The notes: generated from the sequence alone by a model not told the origin. A stretch of DNA of 55,925 bases from a virus (IMGVR_UViG_3300027967_000009:1-55925), one strand, 5' to 3'. Shown: positions 1-7,566, numbered from the stretch's first letter. Program-made: numbers and translations.

Positions 1-92
1 TAACCACCACACTATCACCCATGTATGATATACATTAAACCTATACGTATAGGTTTAATGTATATCATACATGGGTGATAGTGTGGTGGTTA
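1..92. repeat. telL: Left telomere palindrome (telL hairpin read-through)
   Basis: Bases 1-92 form a perfect inverted repeat with no spacer; the axis lies between 46 and 47 in the self-complementary core CCTATACGTATAGG. The same core and about 43 bp of each arm recur at the right end. Protelomerases of N15-type phages cut such a site and seal both ends as hairpins. A sequencer reading round the closed hairpin yields exactly this mirrored extension, so bases 1-46 are probably the opposite strand of 47-92 rather than extra genome. Confidence 0.9.
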
Positions 93-95
93 CTT

Positions 96-155
96 CTATG
101 TATGTTGCCGTCTATGTATGTTACGACTATGTATTGTATTGTCTATCATACATAG
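96..155. repeat. Left telomere-proximal boxes
   Basis: The 11-mer CTATGTATGTT occurs at 96-106 and 112-122. A variant, CTATGTATTGT, follows at 127-137, and an inverted copy, CATACATAG, at 147-155. The same word occurs inverted beside the right telomere (55763-55773 and 55800-55810). Boxes flanking telRL in N15-type phages are contacted by protelomerase, so these are probably its accessory recognition sites. Binding is inferred. Confidence 0.6.
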
Positions 156-434
156 TCAGATTTGTGTTGTTGTGTTTTGATGGTGGTGGGATTATCGATT
201 TTTATGGTTATTTAACGTTAGTTGGAGTAAATAGTTATTTTTGCTAGGTATGGTCAAAGGTTCTTGAGTTCCGGTTATAGCCTAATGCCACCACAGCGCC
301 CTATTTATAGATACTTTACGGGTTTTACATAGGAACAGCATGCGGCAATGGTAAGCGTTACCCTGTTTTGACTTACGCATCAGGTTTGCTCTTTAATGCT
401 TGGTTTGCGTTTTTATTTATTTTTAATCTTTTTA

Positions 435-462
435 TTGACAACCTGTATTTAAACGGTAAACT
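435..462 (+). promoter_or_regulatory. Candidate parAB promoter
   Basis: TTGACA at 435-440 is followed after 16 bp by TAAACT at 457-462, about 40 bp before the parA start. A 13-bp inverted repeat, GGTAAGCGTTACC, lies upstream at 350-362 and could be an operator for ParA autoregulation. A second, weaker promoter candidate, TTGACT with TTTAAT 18 bp later, begins at about 367. The rest of 156-434 shows no gene. Confidence 0.4.
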
Positions 463-501
463 TGATTAAAAAATAACACTAATTTGCAAAGGGATTACCA
501 C

Positions 502-1662
502 ATGCGCTTAAAAGACACTCTCACTAATGCCTTGAACAACTCGCAACAGCTGGCTCGACTGGTAGAAGAAAGCCAGTTCGGTAGCTCTGACTATGAAGGT
601 AGGATGATCAAACGCCGCTGGGGTGTTGGTGATGCAGCTAAACTTGTTGGTGTTTCTAAAACAGCCATTGATAAAGCTGAGAAAGAAGGTCGTTTGCCAC
701 CGCCTGAACTGGGTGAAAATGGCCGTAGAATTGGTTACTCCATCTATCAAATAAGTGAAATGCGTGACGTATTTAAAACGGCCCCACATCGTCAAGACGG
801 TGACGAACCTTTGGTGTTATCGGTGTGTGGCCATAAAGGTGGAGGATGGAAAACTTCTGTCTCGGTTCACTTGGCCCAATGGTTAGCATTGCAGGGTTAT
901 CGCGTGTTATTAGTTGATCATGACCCGCAAGGCACAACAAGCCTCTATCATGGCTATACACCTATGCGTGTGGCTGATGAAGATACCTTGCTGCCTTTCT
1001 ATCTTGGGGATGAAGTCGATTTGTCTTATGCTATTGTGAATACCTATTGGCCTGGGCTTGATTTAATCCCATCTAACCCTTCTGTTGATAGAATTAAGCT
1101 TGAACTGCCTAAACTGTCTGAAACAGGTCAACTAGATATTCCGCATCACTTAATACTGCAAGCAGGGCTTGAAACCGTTAAAGATAATTATGATTTTGTC
1201 ATTGTTGACGGTACACCAGACCTATCAGACATCACTATTAACATGGTATTTGCCGCTGACTTAATCGTTTGTCCTACCCCTGCCATTTATGCTGATTACA
1301 TTAGTACCAGCCAATTTTTTAGCATGATGCTAGCCATGATTGAAGATATTGACGATCATGGCTTTGAGCCTGAGCTCAAGGTGCTAATCACCCATTTTGA
1401 TAGTGGTGCACATCGTCAAGCTGGCATTATGGATAACTACATCAGGCAAACATGGCCTGGCATGGTTTTTAGTAATAATATTCGCAAAACTGAAGAAGTA
1501 CCCAAGGCACAGTTAAAAATGCGTACTGTCTTTGAGCAAGCCTCGAGTGAGCGCTCAAACCATGGCGCCTATAAAAATGCATTAGCTATCTTTGAGCCAG
1601 CCTTCACAGAAATACTTAACAATCTGGTATTAACCCGCTGGCCATCAAGAGGTGAACAATAA
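502..1662 (+). CDS. parA: ParA/SopA-type partition ATPase
   Basis: This is a 386-residue partition ATPase of the large P1/F type. An N-terminal helix-turn-helix region (roughly residues 30-80) precedes the deviant Walker A motif KGGGWKTS near residue 115, followed by the DHDPQGTTS and DGTPD segments typical of ParA. I chose ATG 502 because AAAGGG lies just upstream; an in-frame TTG at 484 has no ribosome site. The stop overlaps the parB start by one base (TAATG), so the two are translationally coupled. With ParB it should move plasmid copies apart along the nucleoid. An ATPase with a DNA-binding N-terminus normally also represses its own promoter. Confidence 0.93.
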   Translation: MRLKDTLTNALNNSQQLARLVEESQFGSSDYEGRMIKRRWGVGDAAKLVGVSKTAIDKAEKEGRLPPPELGENGRRIGYSIYQISEMRDVFKTAPHRQDGDEPLVLSVCGHKGGGWKTSVSVHLAQWLALQGYRVLLVDHDPQGTTSLYHGYTPMRVADEDTLLPFYLGDEVDLSYAIVNTYWPGLDLIPSNPSVDRIKLELPKLSETGQLDIPHHLILQAGLETVKDNYDFVIVDGTPDLSDITINMVFAADLIVCPTPAIYADYISTSQFFSMMLAMIEDIDDHGFEPELKVLITHFDSGAHRQAGIMDNYIRQTWPGMVFSNNIRKTEEVPKAQLKMRTVFEQASSERSNHGAYKNALAIFEPAFTEILNNLVLTRWPSRGEQ

Positions 1663-2645
1663 TGGCAAAGTTAAAAGGCTTAAATTTAAGCACCGATGAT
1701 TTAGCGAAAGAGCTGTCTAAAAGCAACACTGCTGCTCCAGTAAAACAGGTGGCAAGTATGCCCTCAGTGAATCGCGTTAAGGTCAGTCGTGGAGATTACG
1801 GCAACACCAATAAGAAAATGGTTCAAGGCAAGATGATCACCTTTACCTATAAAGTGATTGAAATAGGTAAAGTTGAGCAGCAAACCAGTGTTTACAACCT
1901 TAATGAGCGTGATCAGGAATTACTGAATCATCATGGTGTCGCTGATATTTTAGACAGCATTAAGAAAAACAGAATCAATGATTTTGAAGTGTACGCAAGA
2001 CCTGTTAAAGGTGGTCATGGCTATGAGTTAGCTGATGGCTCCCGAAGGCGCCGAGCTTGTATTTTAGGTAAAGCGGCTTTAGCTATGTGGGTAGCTGATT
2101 TAACTGATGCCCAAATGGAGCATTTAAGCGAGTCTGGCAACATGCACAAGCAAGCTTCTGTTTATGAGCGTGGCCTAGTGTATGAGCGTTGGTTAGATGA
2201 AGGTCGATATACTAGTGCCGCAGAAATAGCACGCGAGCGAAAAGTTGACCGTAGAACGGTTGGCCGTTGTTTAAATGCTGCCAAATTACCTAAATGGTTG
2301 GTTGAAGCATACAGAACGCCAAACGATATGAGTGTTGAATCAGCGGGTAAGCTCCATGATTTAGTCACTAAAACAAATATTGATATGGACGTACTAAAAA
2401 AACGGGCTGAAAGCGGTAAGCTGTTTTGGGAAAGCCACAATTATTCTGGCGCAGAAATTACCAAACGTTTAGTTGCCCCTGTTATTAAACCGGGCGAACA
2501 AAAGCAAAAAAATAGTACCTGGTTAATCAAGGGCAAAGCAAAAGTCACCAAAAGCAAAGACAGTGTGAAATATGAATTACCGGCACTGGATGAAGTGCAA
2601 CAAAGTAAGCTGGATGATTTTATCAAAGGATTACTGAAGAAGTAA
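1662..2645 (+). CDS. parB: ParB/SopB-type centromere-binding protein
   Basis: This is a 327-residue ParB-family protein. The central region has the ParB/sulfiredoxin-like motif ELADGSRRRRA near residue 125, followed by a helix-turn-helix (TSAAEIARERKVDRRTVGR, about residues 185-205), in the order seen in SopB of F and N15. It binds centromere sites and stimulates ParA. In N15 the centromeres are scattered inverted repeats rather than one cluster next to sopB, and I did not identify equivalent sites with confidence. It starts on the last base of parA. Two hairpins follow its stop. Confidence 0.9.
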   Translation: MAKLKGLNLSTDDLAKELSKSNTAAPVKQVASMPSVNRVKVSRGDYGNTNKKMVQGKMITFTYKVIEIGKVEQQTSVYNLNERDQELLNHHGVADILDSIKKNRINDFEVYARPVKGGHGYELADGSRRRRACILGKAALAMWVADLTDAQMEHLSESGNMHKQASVYERGLVYERWLDEGRYTSAAEIARERKVDRRTVGRCLNAAKLPKWLVEAYRTPNDMSVESAGKLHDLVTKTNIDMDVLKKRAESGKLFWESHNYSGAEITKRLVAPVIKPGEQKQKNSTWLIKGKAKVTKSKDSVKYELPALDEVQQSKLDDFIKGLLKK

Positions 2646-2649
2646 ATTA

Positions 2650-2696
2650 ATAGGCTGCGCCAACAGCCTATCAACCGCCTTAGCGCCAACTAAGGC
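2650..2696. terminator. Twin hairpins with identical loops after parB
   Basis: Two stems lie in tandem: ATAGGCTG/CAGCCTAT (2650-2671) and GCCTTAG/CTAAGGC (2677-2696). Both enclose the same hexanucleotide loop CGCCAA. There is no T-run, so these are not standard terminators. The conserved loop suggests a recognised RNA or DNA element, such as mRNA stabilisation or protein binding. Confidence 0.45.
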
Positions 2697-2725
2697 AACA
2701 TAACTAAAACTGCGAGGAAATAACT

Positions 2726-2848
2726 ATGTCTAATGCACAATTTAGCACATTGAGATCAATGCCACTAGCAAAACTAATTTTGCTACCTTTATTTATTCGT
2801 GAAGACTTAGCGAGTAGATACCGTTTTTTACAGCAATTTAATAAGTGA
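2726..2848 (+). CDS. Hypothetical 40-residue protein
   Basis: ATG 2726 is preceded by GAGG at 2714-2717 and opens a 40-codon frame ending at TGA 2846-2848. The peptide (MSNAQFSTLRSMPLAKLILL...) has a hydrophobic centre followed by a charged, Arg-rich end. A terminator follows 50 bp later. I do not recognise it. It sits between the partition and toxin-antitoxin operons and may be co-transcribed with parAB. Confidence 0.4.
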   Translation: MSNAQFSTLRSMPLAKLILLPLFIREDLASRYRFLQQFNK

Positions 2849-2901
2849 ATAAATTCATTCTTTCAAATACGGACATCAAAACGTAACTATGTTAGCGCTT
2901 A

Positions 2902-2927
2902 AACCGACTTGTTCTAGTCGGTTTTTT
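2902..2927 (+). terminator. Rho-independent terminator
   Basis: Stem AACCGACT/AGTCGGTT (2902-2909 and 2916-2923) with a 6-nt loop runs into a T-run to 2927. It separates parAB and the small ORF from hicAB. Confidence 0.8.
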
Positions 2928-2938
2928 ATTGTTACTTT

Positions 2939-2990
2939 TTTACACACGCGTGTGTAAAATGCTTGACTTACACACGCGTGTGTATATAAT
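2939..2990 (+). promoter_or_regulatory. hicAB promoter with two palindromic operators
   Basis: The 16-bp palindrome TACACACGCGTGTGTA occurs at 2941-2956 (extendable to 20 bp) and again at 2969-2984. The second copy exactly fills the 16-bp spacer between TTGACT (2963-2968) and TATAAT (2985-2990). A ribbon-helix-helix antitoxin bound there would block RNA polymerase directly. HicB (3276-3704) carries such a domain and is the obvious ligand. Confidence 0.75.
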
Positions 2991-3018
2991 AAGGGTATAA
3001 GTTGATTAGGGAGGTGGA

Positions 3019-3201
3019 ATGAATAGTAAAGATTTAATCAAACAACTTAAAAAAGCCGGTTGCACAATGGTTCGGGAAGGTAAAGGCTCTCACCAAATAT
3101 GGGAGTCACCAATATCAAAAACACGATTTACCGTCCCCCACCCAAAACGCAATCTTCCGAAAGGAACAATTAAGGGCATATTAAAACAAGCGGGGCTTTA
3201 G
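3019..3201 (+). CDS. hicA: HicA-family mRNA interferase toxin
   Basis: This 60-residue HicA toxin has the double-stranded-RNA-binding-like fold signature: LIKQLKKAGC at the N-terminus, the catalytic histidine in GSHQIW near residue 25, and the closing segment LPKGTIKGILKQAGL. A strong ribosome site (GGGAGG) precedes ATG 3019. HicA cleaves mRNA and is neutralised by the adjacent HicB. On a low-copy linear plasmid it would act in post-segregational maintenance or abortive infection. Confidence 0.92.
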   Translation: MNSKDLIKQLKKAGCTMVREGKGSHQIWESPISKTRFTVPHPKRNLPKGTIKGILKQAGL

Positions 3202-3275
3202 CCCCCTTGCTTTCACAACTAATAATAAAAAAAACTGGTGGAAGAAAAAACTCGTCCAAACAGGAGAAAACAGAA

Positions 3276-3704
3276 ATGTATATATCAGTAGGTTTAGAAA
3301 TTGGCAATGAAGATGACGCGATCGGTATTGTTGTTCCTGCTCTGAATATAGATGGCTACAGTTGCTATTCAGCAGCTGACAGCGAACAAGATATTATCCC
3401 TAACACCAAAGAAGCACTGGCTTTATTGTTAGAAGATATCGCACAAAACAAACCAGAGTTAATTGCCCAAATCGAAGATTATGGTATTCGCCATTATCAA
3501 CAGCAAAGCGACTATGAAGACTTTAATAATTGGAGTATGGTCGAATTTGATTTAGCGCCCTATTTGGGCAAACAAAAACGTATTAACTTGTCGATGTCAG
3601 AAGGACTGATCCAAACTATCGACACCGTTGTTAACGCTCATGATGAATACCGTGACAGAAGTCACTTTTTAGAAGTCGCTGCACGTCACGAATTAACCGC
3701 TTAA
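3276..3704 (+). CDS. hicB: HicB-family antitoxin
   Basis: This 142-residue antitoxin has an N-terminal HicB domain (YISVGLEIGNEDDAIGIVVP...), then a C-terminal ribbon-helix-helix DNA-binding segment (INLSMSEGLIQTIDTVV..., about residues 105-140). I chose ATG 3276 because AGGAG at 3262-3266 is correctly spaced; the open frame extends 23 codons upstream without a ribosome site. It binds and inhibits HicA and should repress the operon through the palindromes at 2941-2984. Terminators follow. Confidence 0.9.
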   Translation: MYISVGLEIGNEDDAIGIVVPALNIDGYSCYSAADSEQDIIPNTKEALALLLEDIAQNKPELIAQIEDYGIRHYQQQSDYEDFNNWSMVEFDLAPYLGKQKRINLSMSEGLIQTIDTVVNAHDEYRDRSHFLEVAARHELTA

Positions 3705-3728
3705 GCGAAAAAAAACACTATTCATTCC

Positions 3729-3753
3729 AGCCACCTTCGGGTGGCTTTTTTTT
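3729..3753 (+). terminator. Terminator after hicAB
   Basis: Stem AGCCACC/GGTGGCT closed by a TTCG tetraloop, then eight T residues. Confidence 0.9.
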
Positions 3754-3791
3754 GGCAAAGAATACCCCAAAGTGATGCGTATTATCAGAAT

Positions 3792-3817
3792 GCCCGGTAA
3801 CTTAACCGGGCTTTTTT
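3792..3817 (+). terminator. Second terminator before the recombinase
   Basis: Stem GCCCGGT/ACCGGGC with a 6-nt loop is followed by TTTTTT. It stands in tandem with the preceding terminator and insulates the recombinase gene. Confidence 0.8.
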
Positions 3818-3876
3818 ATGCAAACTTTATGATCATAAACTACACTTGAAACACTTCTCTACAGTTTTGGTGCATC

Positions 3877-4512
3877 ATGTATCGTGACGAAATAAGCCCT
3901 GAAATGAGGCTCTTTAGCCCATCTGGTGAAAGACTATATTGTACTGCTGACGAAAGAGCTAGATTTCTTGATGCAGCTCAAGACGAAGATCCAATAAATA
4001 GAATGTTTTGCCAAGTTCTTCATTATACCGGTTGTCGGCCGCGTGAAGCGATAGAGCTGGAATATGAGCGAATACTCATTGATGATTGCTCTATTGTATT
4101 TCGCTGCTTAAAGAAACGTAAAACTGATAATCAAGGCAGAATTAAACAACCACAATATAGAAGTGTACCTGTACCAAAACTATTAATTGAAAACCTAGAT
4201 TTAGTTTTTGGCGTTCGCAGAGTTCAAGCAAAAAAGAAACAATTGTCTGAGCGCCTTTGGCCTAAATGTCGTACAACTTATTACCGCATGATCAAGAACG
4301 TAATGGCTAGAGCAAACATTCATGGAGAAATGGCAACGGGTAAAGGTTTGAGGCATGGCTTTGGTGTCGCAATGGTTACAGCTAAAAAGCCCTTACCTAT
4401 CCATATACTATCTAGACTAATGGGCCATTCAGACAGTAAAACCACTGAGATTTATTTACAGATAATTGGAGAAGAACAGCGGCAATTAGTGAATGATGCT
4501 TGGGATAGCTAA
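3877..4512 (+). CDS. Tyrosine recombinase (short integrase-like)
   Basis: This 211-residue protein consists almost only of a tyrosine-recombinase catalytic domain. Visible active-site elements are the first Arg in GCRPREAIEL (about residue 55), a Lys in the LKKRKTD beta-hairpin, the box KGLRHGFG with Lys where HxxR usually has His, GHSDSKTTEIY with the second His, and the nucleophile Tyr at about 196. The N-terminal arm-binding domain of phage integrases is missing. It could resolve multimers or be a remnant integrase, as N15 also keeps an integrase-like gene. It lacks the features expected of an integron integrase. Confidence 0.8.
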   Translation: MYRDEISPEMRLFSPSGERLYCTADERARFLDAAQDEDPINRMFCQVLHYTGCRPREAIELEYERILIDDCSIVFRCLKKRKTDNQGRIKQPQYRSVPVPKLLIENLDLVFGVRRVQAKKKQLSERLWPKCRTTYYRMIKNVMARANIHGEMATGKGLRHGFGVAMVTAKKPLPIHILSRLMGHSDSKTTEIYLQIIGEEQRQLVNDAWDS

Positions 4513-4523
4513 CGACTTTTATA

Positions 4524-5153
4524 TTAACCAAGAATCAAAAGAAATAAGTCATGCCACCCGTTAAATATATAAGTTCCGCATGCCCAAAAAATAGTACCAA
4601 TAGTTATAAGGCTTAATTCAAGATTTGTAAACATGGTCCTGATTTTGTTTTTTGTCTCCTCTACTTCAATTATATTTGATAAAGATGTGGTAATAATAGC
4701 TAATTTTTTTGCTGTGTCTTGAGTCGTATGCACCCCAAGTAGCTGTATTACATTCAACACATTGGTGACAAAAGATAGGTGTGCTAGCAAATCATTTGTT
4801 TTTATATCTCCTTCATTTTTCTCTAAAGATTTGTCACTTTCAATTAACTCGTCCATTATTGTATTTACTTGCTTTAATAATTTATCTCGTTCTTCTGAAT
4901 CTAAATCTTCATTTATTGAAATGGAAAGCTCTTTAGGTAAATTCCGTACACTTGCTTCTAGCTCATGCAATTTATTATTGTTGAACGAAATATTTTGAAA
5001 ATCTTTCCCCCAAGAAAACATACTAAAAATAATAACCGCGGCGCCTCCTAACTCAACAAACTCAGGCTTGCCAAAGTACCAAGCACACACAGCTGACATC
5101 AGAAGCAAAGAACAGCAAATCACTCCGTATTTAAACTTGTATTTTTTTATCAT
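4524..5153 (-). CDS. Hypothetical membrane protein with coiled-coil region
   Basis: This 209-residue protein has two adjacent N-terminal hydrophobic segments (about residues 10-30 and 35-48), a long charged helical region (about 55-175), and a C-terminal hydrophobic hairpin (about 180-207). I do not recognise the family. Its start overlaps the stop of the upstream regulator by 4 bp (ATGA), so the two form an operon. Membrane proteins in this position of temperate phages are often superinfection-exclusion factors, but nothing in the sequence proves that. Confidence 0.65.
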   Translation of the reverse strand: MIKKYKFKYGVICCSLLLMSAVCAWYFGKPEFVELGGAAVIIFSMFSWGKDFQNISFNNNKLHELEASVRNLPKELSISINEDLDSEERDKLLKQVNTIMDELIESDKSLEKNEGDIKTNDLLAHLSFVTNVLNVIQLLGVHTTQDTAKKLAIITTSLSNIIEVEETKNKIRTMFTNLELSLITIGTIFWACGTYIFNGWHDLFLLILG

Positions 5154-5338
5154 TTTACATCCTTATATTTAGATTTTTTATTACCCAGTTCTTTTAACCA
5201 GGCTGCAACTGATTTGCCATCTTCTTCAGCTGCTTTTTCCCACGCTTCCTTTTGTGGCACATCTAAACGCATCTCAAAACGAGTTGTTGGTGTTTTCTTT
5301 TCTGGCCTGCCACGAGGTTTTTTCTTATTTTCAATCAT
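5150..5338 (-). CDS. Small ribbon-helix-helix-like regulator
   Basis: This 62-residue basic protein contains RFEMRLDVPQKEAWEKAAEEDGKSVAAWLKELG, which fits a beta strand followed by two helices as in Arc/CopG-type regulators; the N-terminus is Lys/Pro/Arg-rich (KKKPRGRPEKK). The ATG at 5338 has no visible ribosome site and lies only 6 bp after a good -10 (TAAAAT), so the mRNA may be nearly leaderless. The upstream TGTACGTACA palindromes are likely its operators. The downstream membrane-protein gene overlaps it by 4 bp. Confidence 0.65.
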   Translation of the reverse strand: MIENKKKPRGRPEKKTPTTRFEMRLDVPQKEAWEKAAEEDGKSVAAWLKELGNKKSKYKDVK

Positions 5339-5344
5339 GGCTGC

Positions 5345-5448
5345 ATTTTAGTACGTACAAAAAATAATAACAACCTCGCTACTTATCATTAAATGTACGT
5401 ACAAAAAAGTTGAATAAATTAACCAGATATATAATAATTGTACGTACA
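5345..5448. promoter_or_regulatory. Divergent control region with three TGTACGTACA palindromes
   Basis: The palindrome TGTACGTACA occurs at 5394-5403 and 5439-5448, and AGTACGTACA at 5350-5359. On the minus strand TTGTTA, a 17-bp spacer and TAAAAT (5345-5350) form a promoter for the 62-residue regulator, and the first palindrome lies at the spacer/-10 junction. The third copy is 22 bp before the rightward gene at 5470. One dimeric repressor could control both directions. Confidence 0.6.
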
Positions 5449-5469
5449 TTAAATAAAGGTATGTTTTAA

Positions 5470-5772
5470 ATGATTCTTAATAAGCGCGACATTCGTAGCC
5501 TAATACTTAATCCTGACATGAAAGAAACTATCAAACGAATGATGCTTTCTGATAATCAGATTGACACGCTCAAATTCATCAGCAGTAAAGGTGTAACTAG
5601 TTCTGAATTGGCTATGCATCAACAAACGTCAGTACAAGGTGCATCGCAACTACTTAAGAATATCTACAGCAAAGGTTACATGCTAAGAAAAGAATTAAAG
5701 TCTAAATCTGGTGGTGTTGAATTTGCTTACTGGGTGAAAGATGAATACATGGAATTTTTAACAAATATCTAA
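5470..5772 (+). CDS. Winged-helix (MarR-like) small protein
   Basis: This 100-residue protein has a central segment (LSDNQIDTLKFISSKGVTSSELAMHQQTSVQGASQLLKNIYSKGYMLRKE...) with the helix-turn-helix plus wing pattern of MarR-like regulators. AAAGG precedes ATG 5470. It is the first gene of the rightward small-gene string and sits opposite the ribbon-helix-helix gene across shared operators, so it may regulate the string. Assignment is by pattern only. Confidence 0.6.
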   Translation: MILNKRDIRSLILNPDMKETIKRMMLSDNQIDTLKFISSKGVTSSELAMHQQTSVQGASQLLKNIYSKGYMLRKELKSKSGGVEFAYWVKDEYMEFLTNI

Positions 5773-5802
5773 ACAGAATAACCCGTTGATTAGGGAATTA
5801 AC

Positions 5803-6036
5803 ATGAATTTAGAGAATGTAGTCGCGATAGGAAAAATGATGCTCGTAGTCGTTATTGGCTTGCCGTGGATTATGGGCGTTGTTCTTTTTTCTACTTCTTG
5901 GTTTGGTGACGGACTTTCATCAGGCAACCAATCTAAATTACTTAGAAAGCAACAAGAATTAATTGAAGAATGCGAAAGCAACCTGCCTAGAAATCAACAT
6001 TGTGTACTAGTGGCACAAGTAATCGAAACAGAATAA
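5803..6036 (+). CDS. Small membrane protein
   Basis: This 77-residue protein has one long hydrophobic segment (about residues 8-32, MLVVVIGLPWIMGVVLF) followed by a charged tail with two Cys. GGGA precedes the start. Its TAA stop is part of the next copy of the recurring leader. Family not recognised. Confidence 0.6.
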   Translation: MNLENVVAIGKMMLVVVIGLPWIMGVVLFSTSWFGDGLSSGNQSKLLRKQQELIEECESNLPRNQHCVLVAQVIETE

Positions 6037-6054
6037 CCCGAAGGACTAGTAAAT

Positions 6055-6381
6055 ATGAATAGCCAGTTTAGAAGTTATGTGACAGATAGAGCTTTCAACC
6101 TGAGTTTGTCTAAAGGGCAAATCCATCAATTACAATGCGTAATCAATGTCGATTATGATTCCGCAGTATTAGATAGCCGCTTCATGTGTCACTTACAGGC
6201 GCTACAGCGTCGAGGCTTAGTTATCCATACGCCAACTAAAAACGATAACTTGAAAGCGGCCTACGCAAGAAGAAATAAAGAACGCGCGTGGAAAGCTACT
6301 AAGGCCGGAGAGCTGGCTTACCAATTACTGATTGAGGCTGGCTTAATAGTTTTAACTGGTGAAAAAGCAGTTAATGAGTAG
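6055..6381 (+). CDS. Hypothetical protein, possible winged helix
   Basis: This 108-residue basic protein contains FMCHLQALQRRGLVIHTP and a following charged stretch, which looks like the recognition helix and wing of a winged-helix DNA-binding domain (about residues 40-85). I do not recognise the family. It follows the preceding gene by 18 bp with the leader repeat between them. Confidence 0.55.
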   Translation: MNSQFRSYVTDRAFNLSLSKGQIHQLQCVINVDYDSAVLDSRFMCHLQALQRRGLVIHTPTKNDNLKAAYARRNKERAWKATKAGELAYQLLIEAGLIVLTGEKAVNE

Positions 6382-6417
6382 ATTTTTGCAACCGAATAAC
6401 CCGTTGATAGGAAGATT

Positions 6418-6726
6418 ATGAAAGTAATGGTATTAGGTGCAAGCAGTATGGGCAATCAAGTAGCAACAGCGCTTGCCCTGCATTTAGCTTCAAAACAGGT
6501 CGATATTGTAACTGTGGATTCTTTAGATGATGCCGAGCCTAACGAGGGCGATATTTTGATTTGTGATCATGCACCAACCCCAAATGAACGTCAGTTAGCT
6601 GTGCTAGGTTTACCAATATCTAGCTTGCTTGATGTGGCCGGAACTGTCGAACTACCAGAGCGTGATAATTCATTTCGTGGTGGTAGTCGCGGTAAAGGCG
6701 GCAAGATCAAATATAGACGTAAATAA
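6418..6726 (+). CDS. Hypothetical protein with nucleotide-binding-like N-terminus
   Basis: This 102-residue protein opens with MKVMVLGASSMGNQVATALA, a pattern resembling the glycine-rich turn of a Rossmann fold, then alternating strands to residue 75 (VDIVTVDSLDD, DILICDHAP). It ends in a Gly/Arg/Lys-rich tail (FRGGSRGKGGKIKYRRK) that could bind nucleic acid. Far too short for a full dehydrogenase. Function unknown. Confidence 0.55.
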   Translation: MKVMVLGASSMGNQVATALALHLASKQVDIVTVDSLDDAEPNEGDILICDHAPTPNERQLAVLGLPISSLLDVAGTVELPERDNSFRGGSRGKGGKIKYRRK

Positions 6727-6759
6727 CTAATCAGAATAGCGCATTGTGAGGGCTAACCA

Positions 6760-6921
6760 ATGAAAATTAGAATTACTATTGAAGCCATAAATGATGATGG
6801 TGAAGTAGTTAAAAGTGAAGCTGGTGAGGCTGATAGTAATCACACTGCTGCCGATGTTCGCCAGTGGTGTATGGAAACGTTCACAGCCGTAAAAATGGCT
6901 GCAATTTTTAAGAAAAACTAA
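6760..6921 (+). CDS. Hypothetical 53-residue protein
   Basis: A 54-codon frame (MKIRITIEAINDDGEVVKSE..., ending AAIFKKN) lies between two copies of the recurring leader, with GAGGG upstream of ATG 6760. The beginning reads as an amphipathic beta hairpin. It is short but well placed between neighbours, with codon use like theirs. Confidence 0.55.
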   Translation: MKIRITIEAINDDGEVVKSEAGEADSNHTAADVRQWCMETFTAVKMAAIFKKN

Positions 6922-6947
6922 ACCAAATAGCGCATAGCGGGGAATTT

Positions 6948-7118
6948 ATGAAATGGCCTACAGGTAAATACAACGGAAGAAAAATAGCAGGGTTTCGATT
7001 GCTGTTCAGGCTTCGATTATTACGCTGCTTTTGGTTGCCAAAATTCGAGTGGAATTTCGGAGAGCCTTATCTTTTTTGGCTGTTTTTCACTTTTCATTTT
7101 GAAATTGAATATAAATAA
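6948..7118 (+). CDS. Hypothetical 56-residue aromatic/basic protein
   Basis: ATG 6948 is preceded by GGGGAA and the recurring leader. The product is basic and very rich in Phe, Trp and Leu (FRLLFRLRLLRCFWLPKFEW, then YLFWLFFTFHF), consistent with a membrane-associated peptide. Not recognised. Confidence 0.5.
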   Translation: MKWPTGKYNGRKIAGFRLLFRLRLLRCFWLPKFEWNFGEPYLFWLFFTFHFEIEYK

Positions 7119-7149
7119 CTAAACAGAATTAAGCGGAGTTAGGAATATT

Positions 7150-7566
7150 ATGAATATTGTTAGACCAGAAGTATCAAAAGAAACAATCCTTGAAGCAGCC
7201 AAAGAAGTAGCTATTGATGTACAAGGTAATGCCGATGATATAGCCGAATGCTATCACGATCATATTGATGGTTACGAGTTAGCTAAAAAGCTTGAGAATG
7301 ATTGTTGTTGGGATATTTCCGTAGACATGATTGATTCATTGGATTGTATGCACTCAGTTGTTGAAAGCAAACACGATAAGATTTTAAAGCAATGGATTGT
7401 TGACGAGAATATTGCCCCACCATTTAAAAATGAAACCGAAATAAAAGAAGGGATTATTAAAGGTGTTTGTGAATATAAACCAGCTTATTTCATGGTAAAA
7501 GAAAATGGCTGCGACAACCCTAGCAGACACTTACTAATTAAATTTGAAAATGCTATTGCTGTTTAA
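7150..7566 (+). CDS. Hypothetical acidic protein
   Basis: This 138-residue acidic protein contains several Cys and a DGYELAKKLENDCCWD segment. It has no signal peptide or membrane span. GTTAGGAA precedes the start. Many phage genes of this kind carry the phrase DGYELAKxLE, but I cannot name a function. Confidence 0.55.
   Translation: MNIVRPEVSKETILEAAKEVAIDVQGNADDIAECYHDHIDGYELAKKLENDCCWDISVDMIDSLDCMHSVVESKHDKILKQWIVDENIAPPFKNETEIKEGIIKGVCEYKPAYFMVKENGCDNPSRHLLIKFENAIAV

Noticed and set aside
3877-4512. Tyrosine recombinase as the integron integrase for the attC array
   Set aside because: It is only 211 residues, lacks the N-terminal domain and I see no IntI-specific insertion; it is also 31 kb from the array with no attI-like site or Pc promoter beside it.
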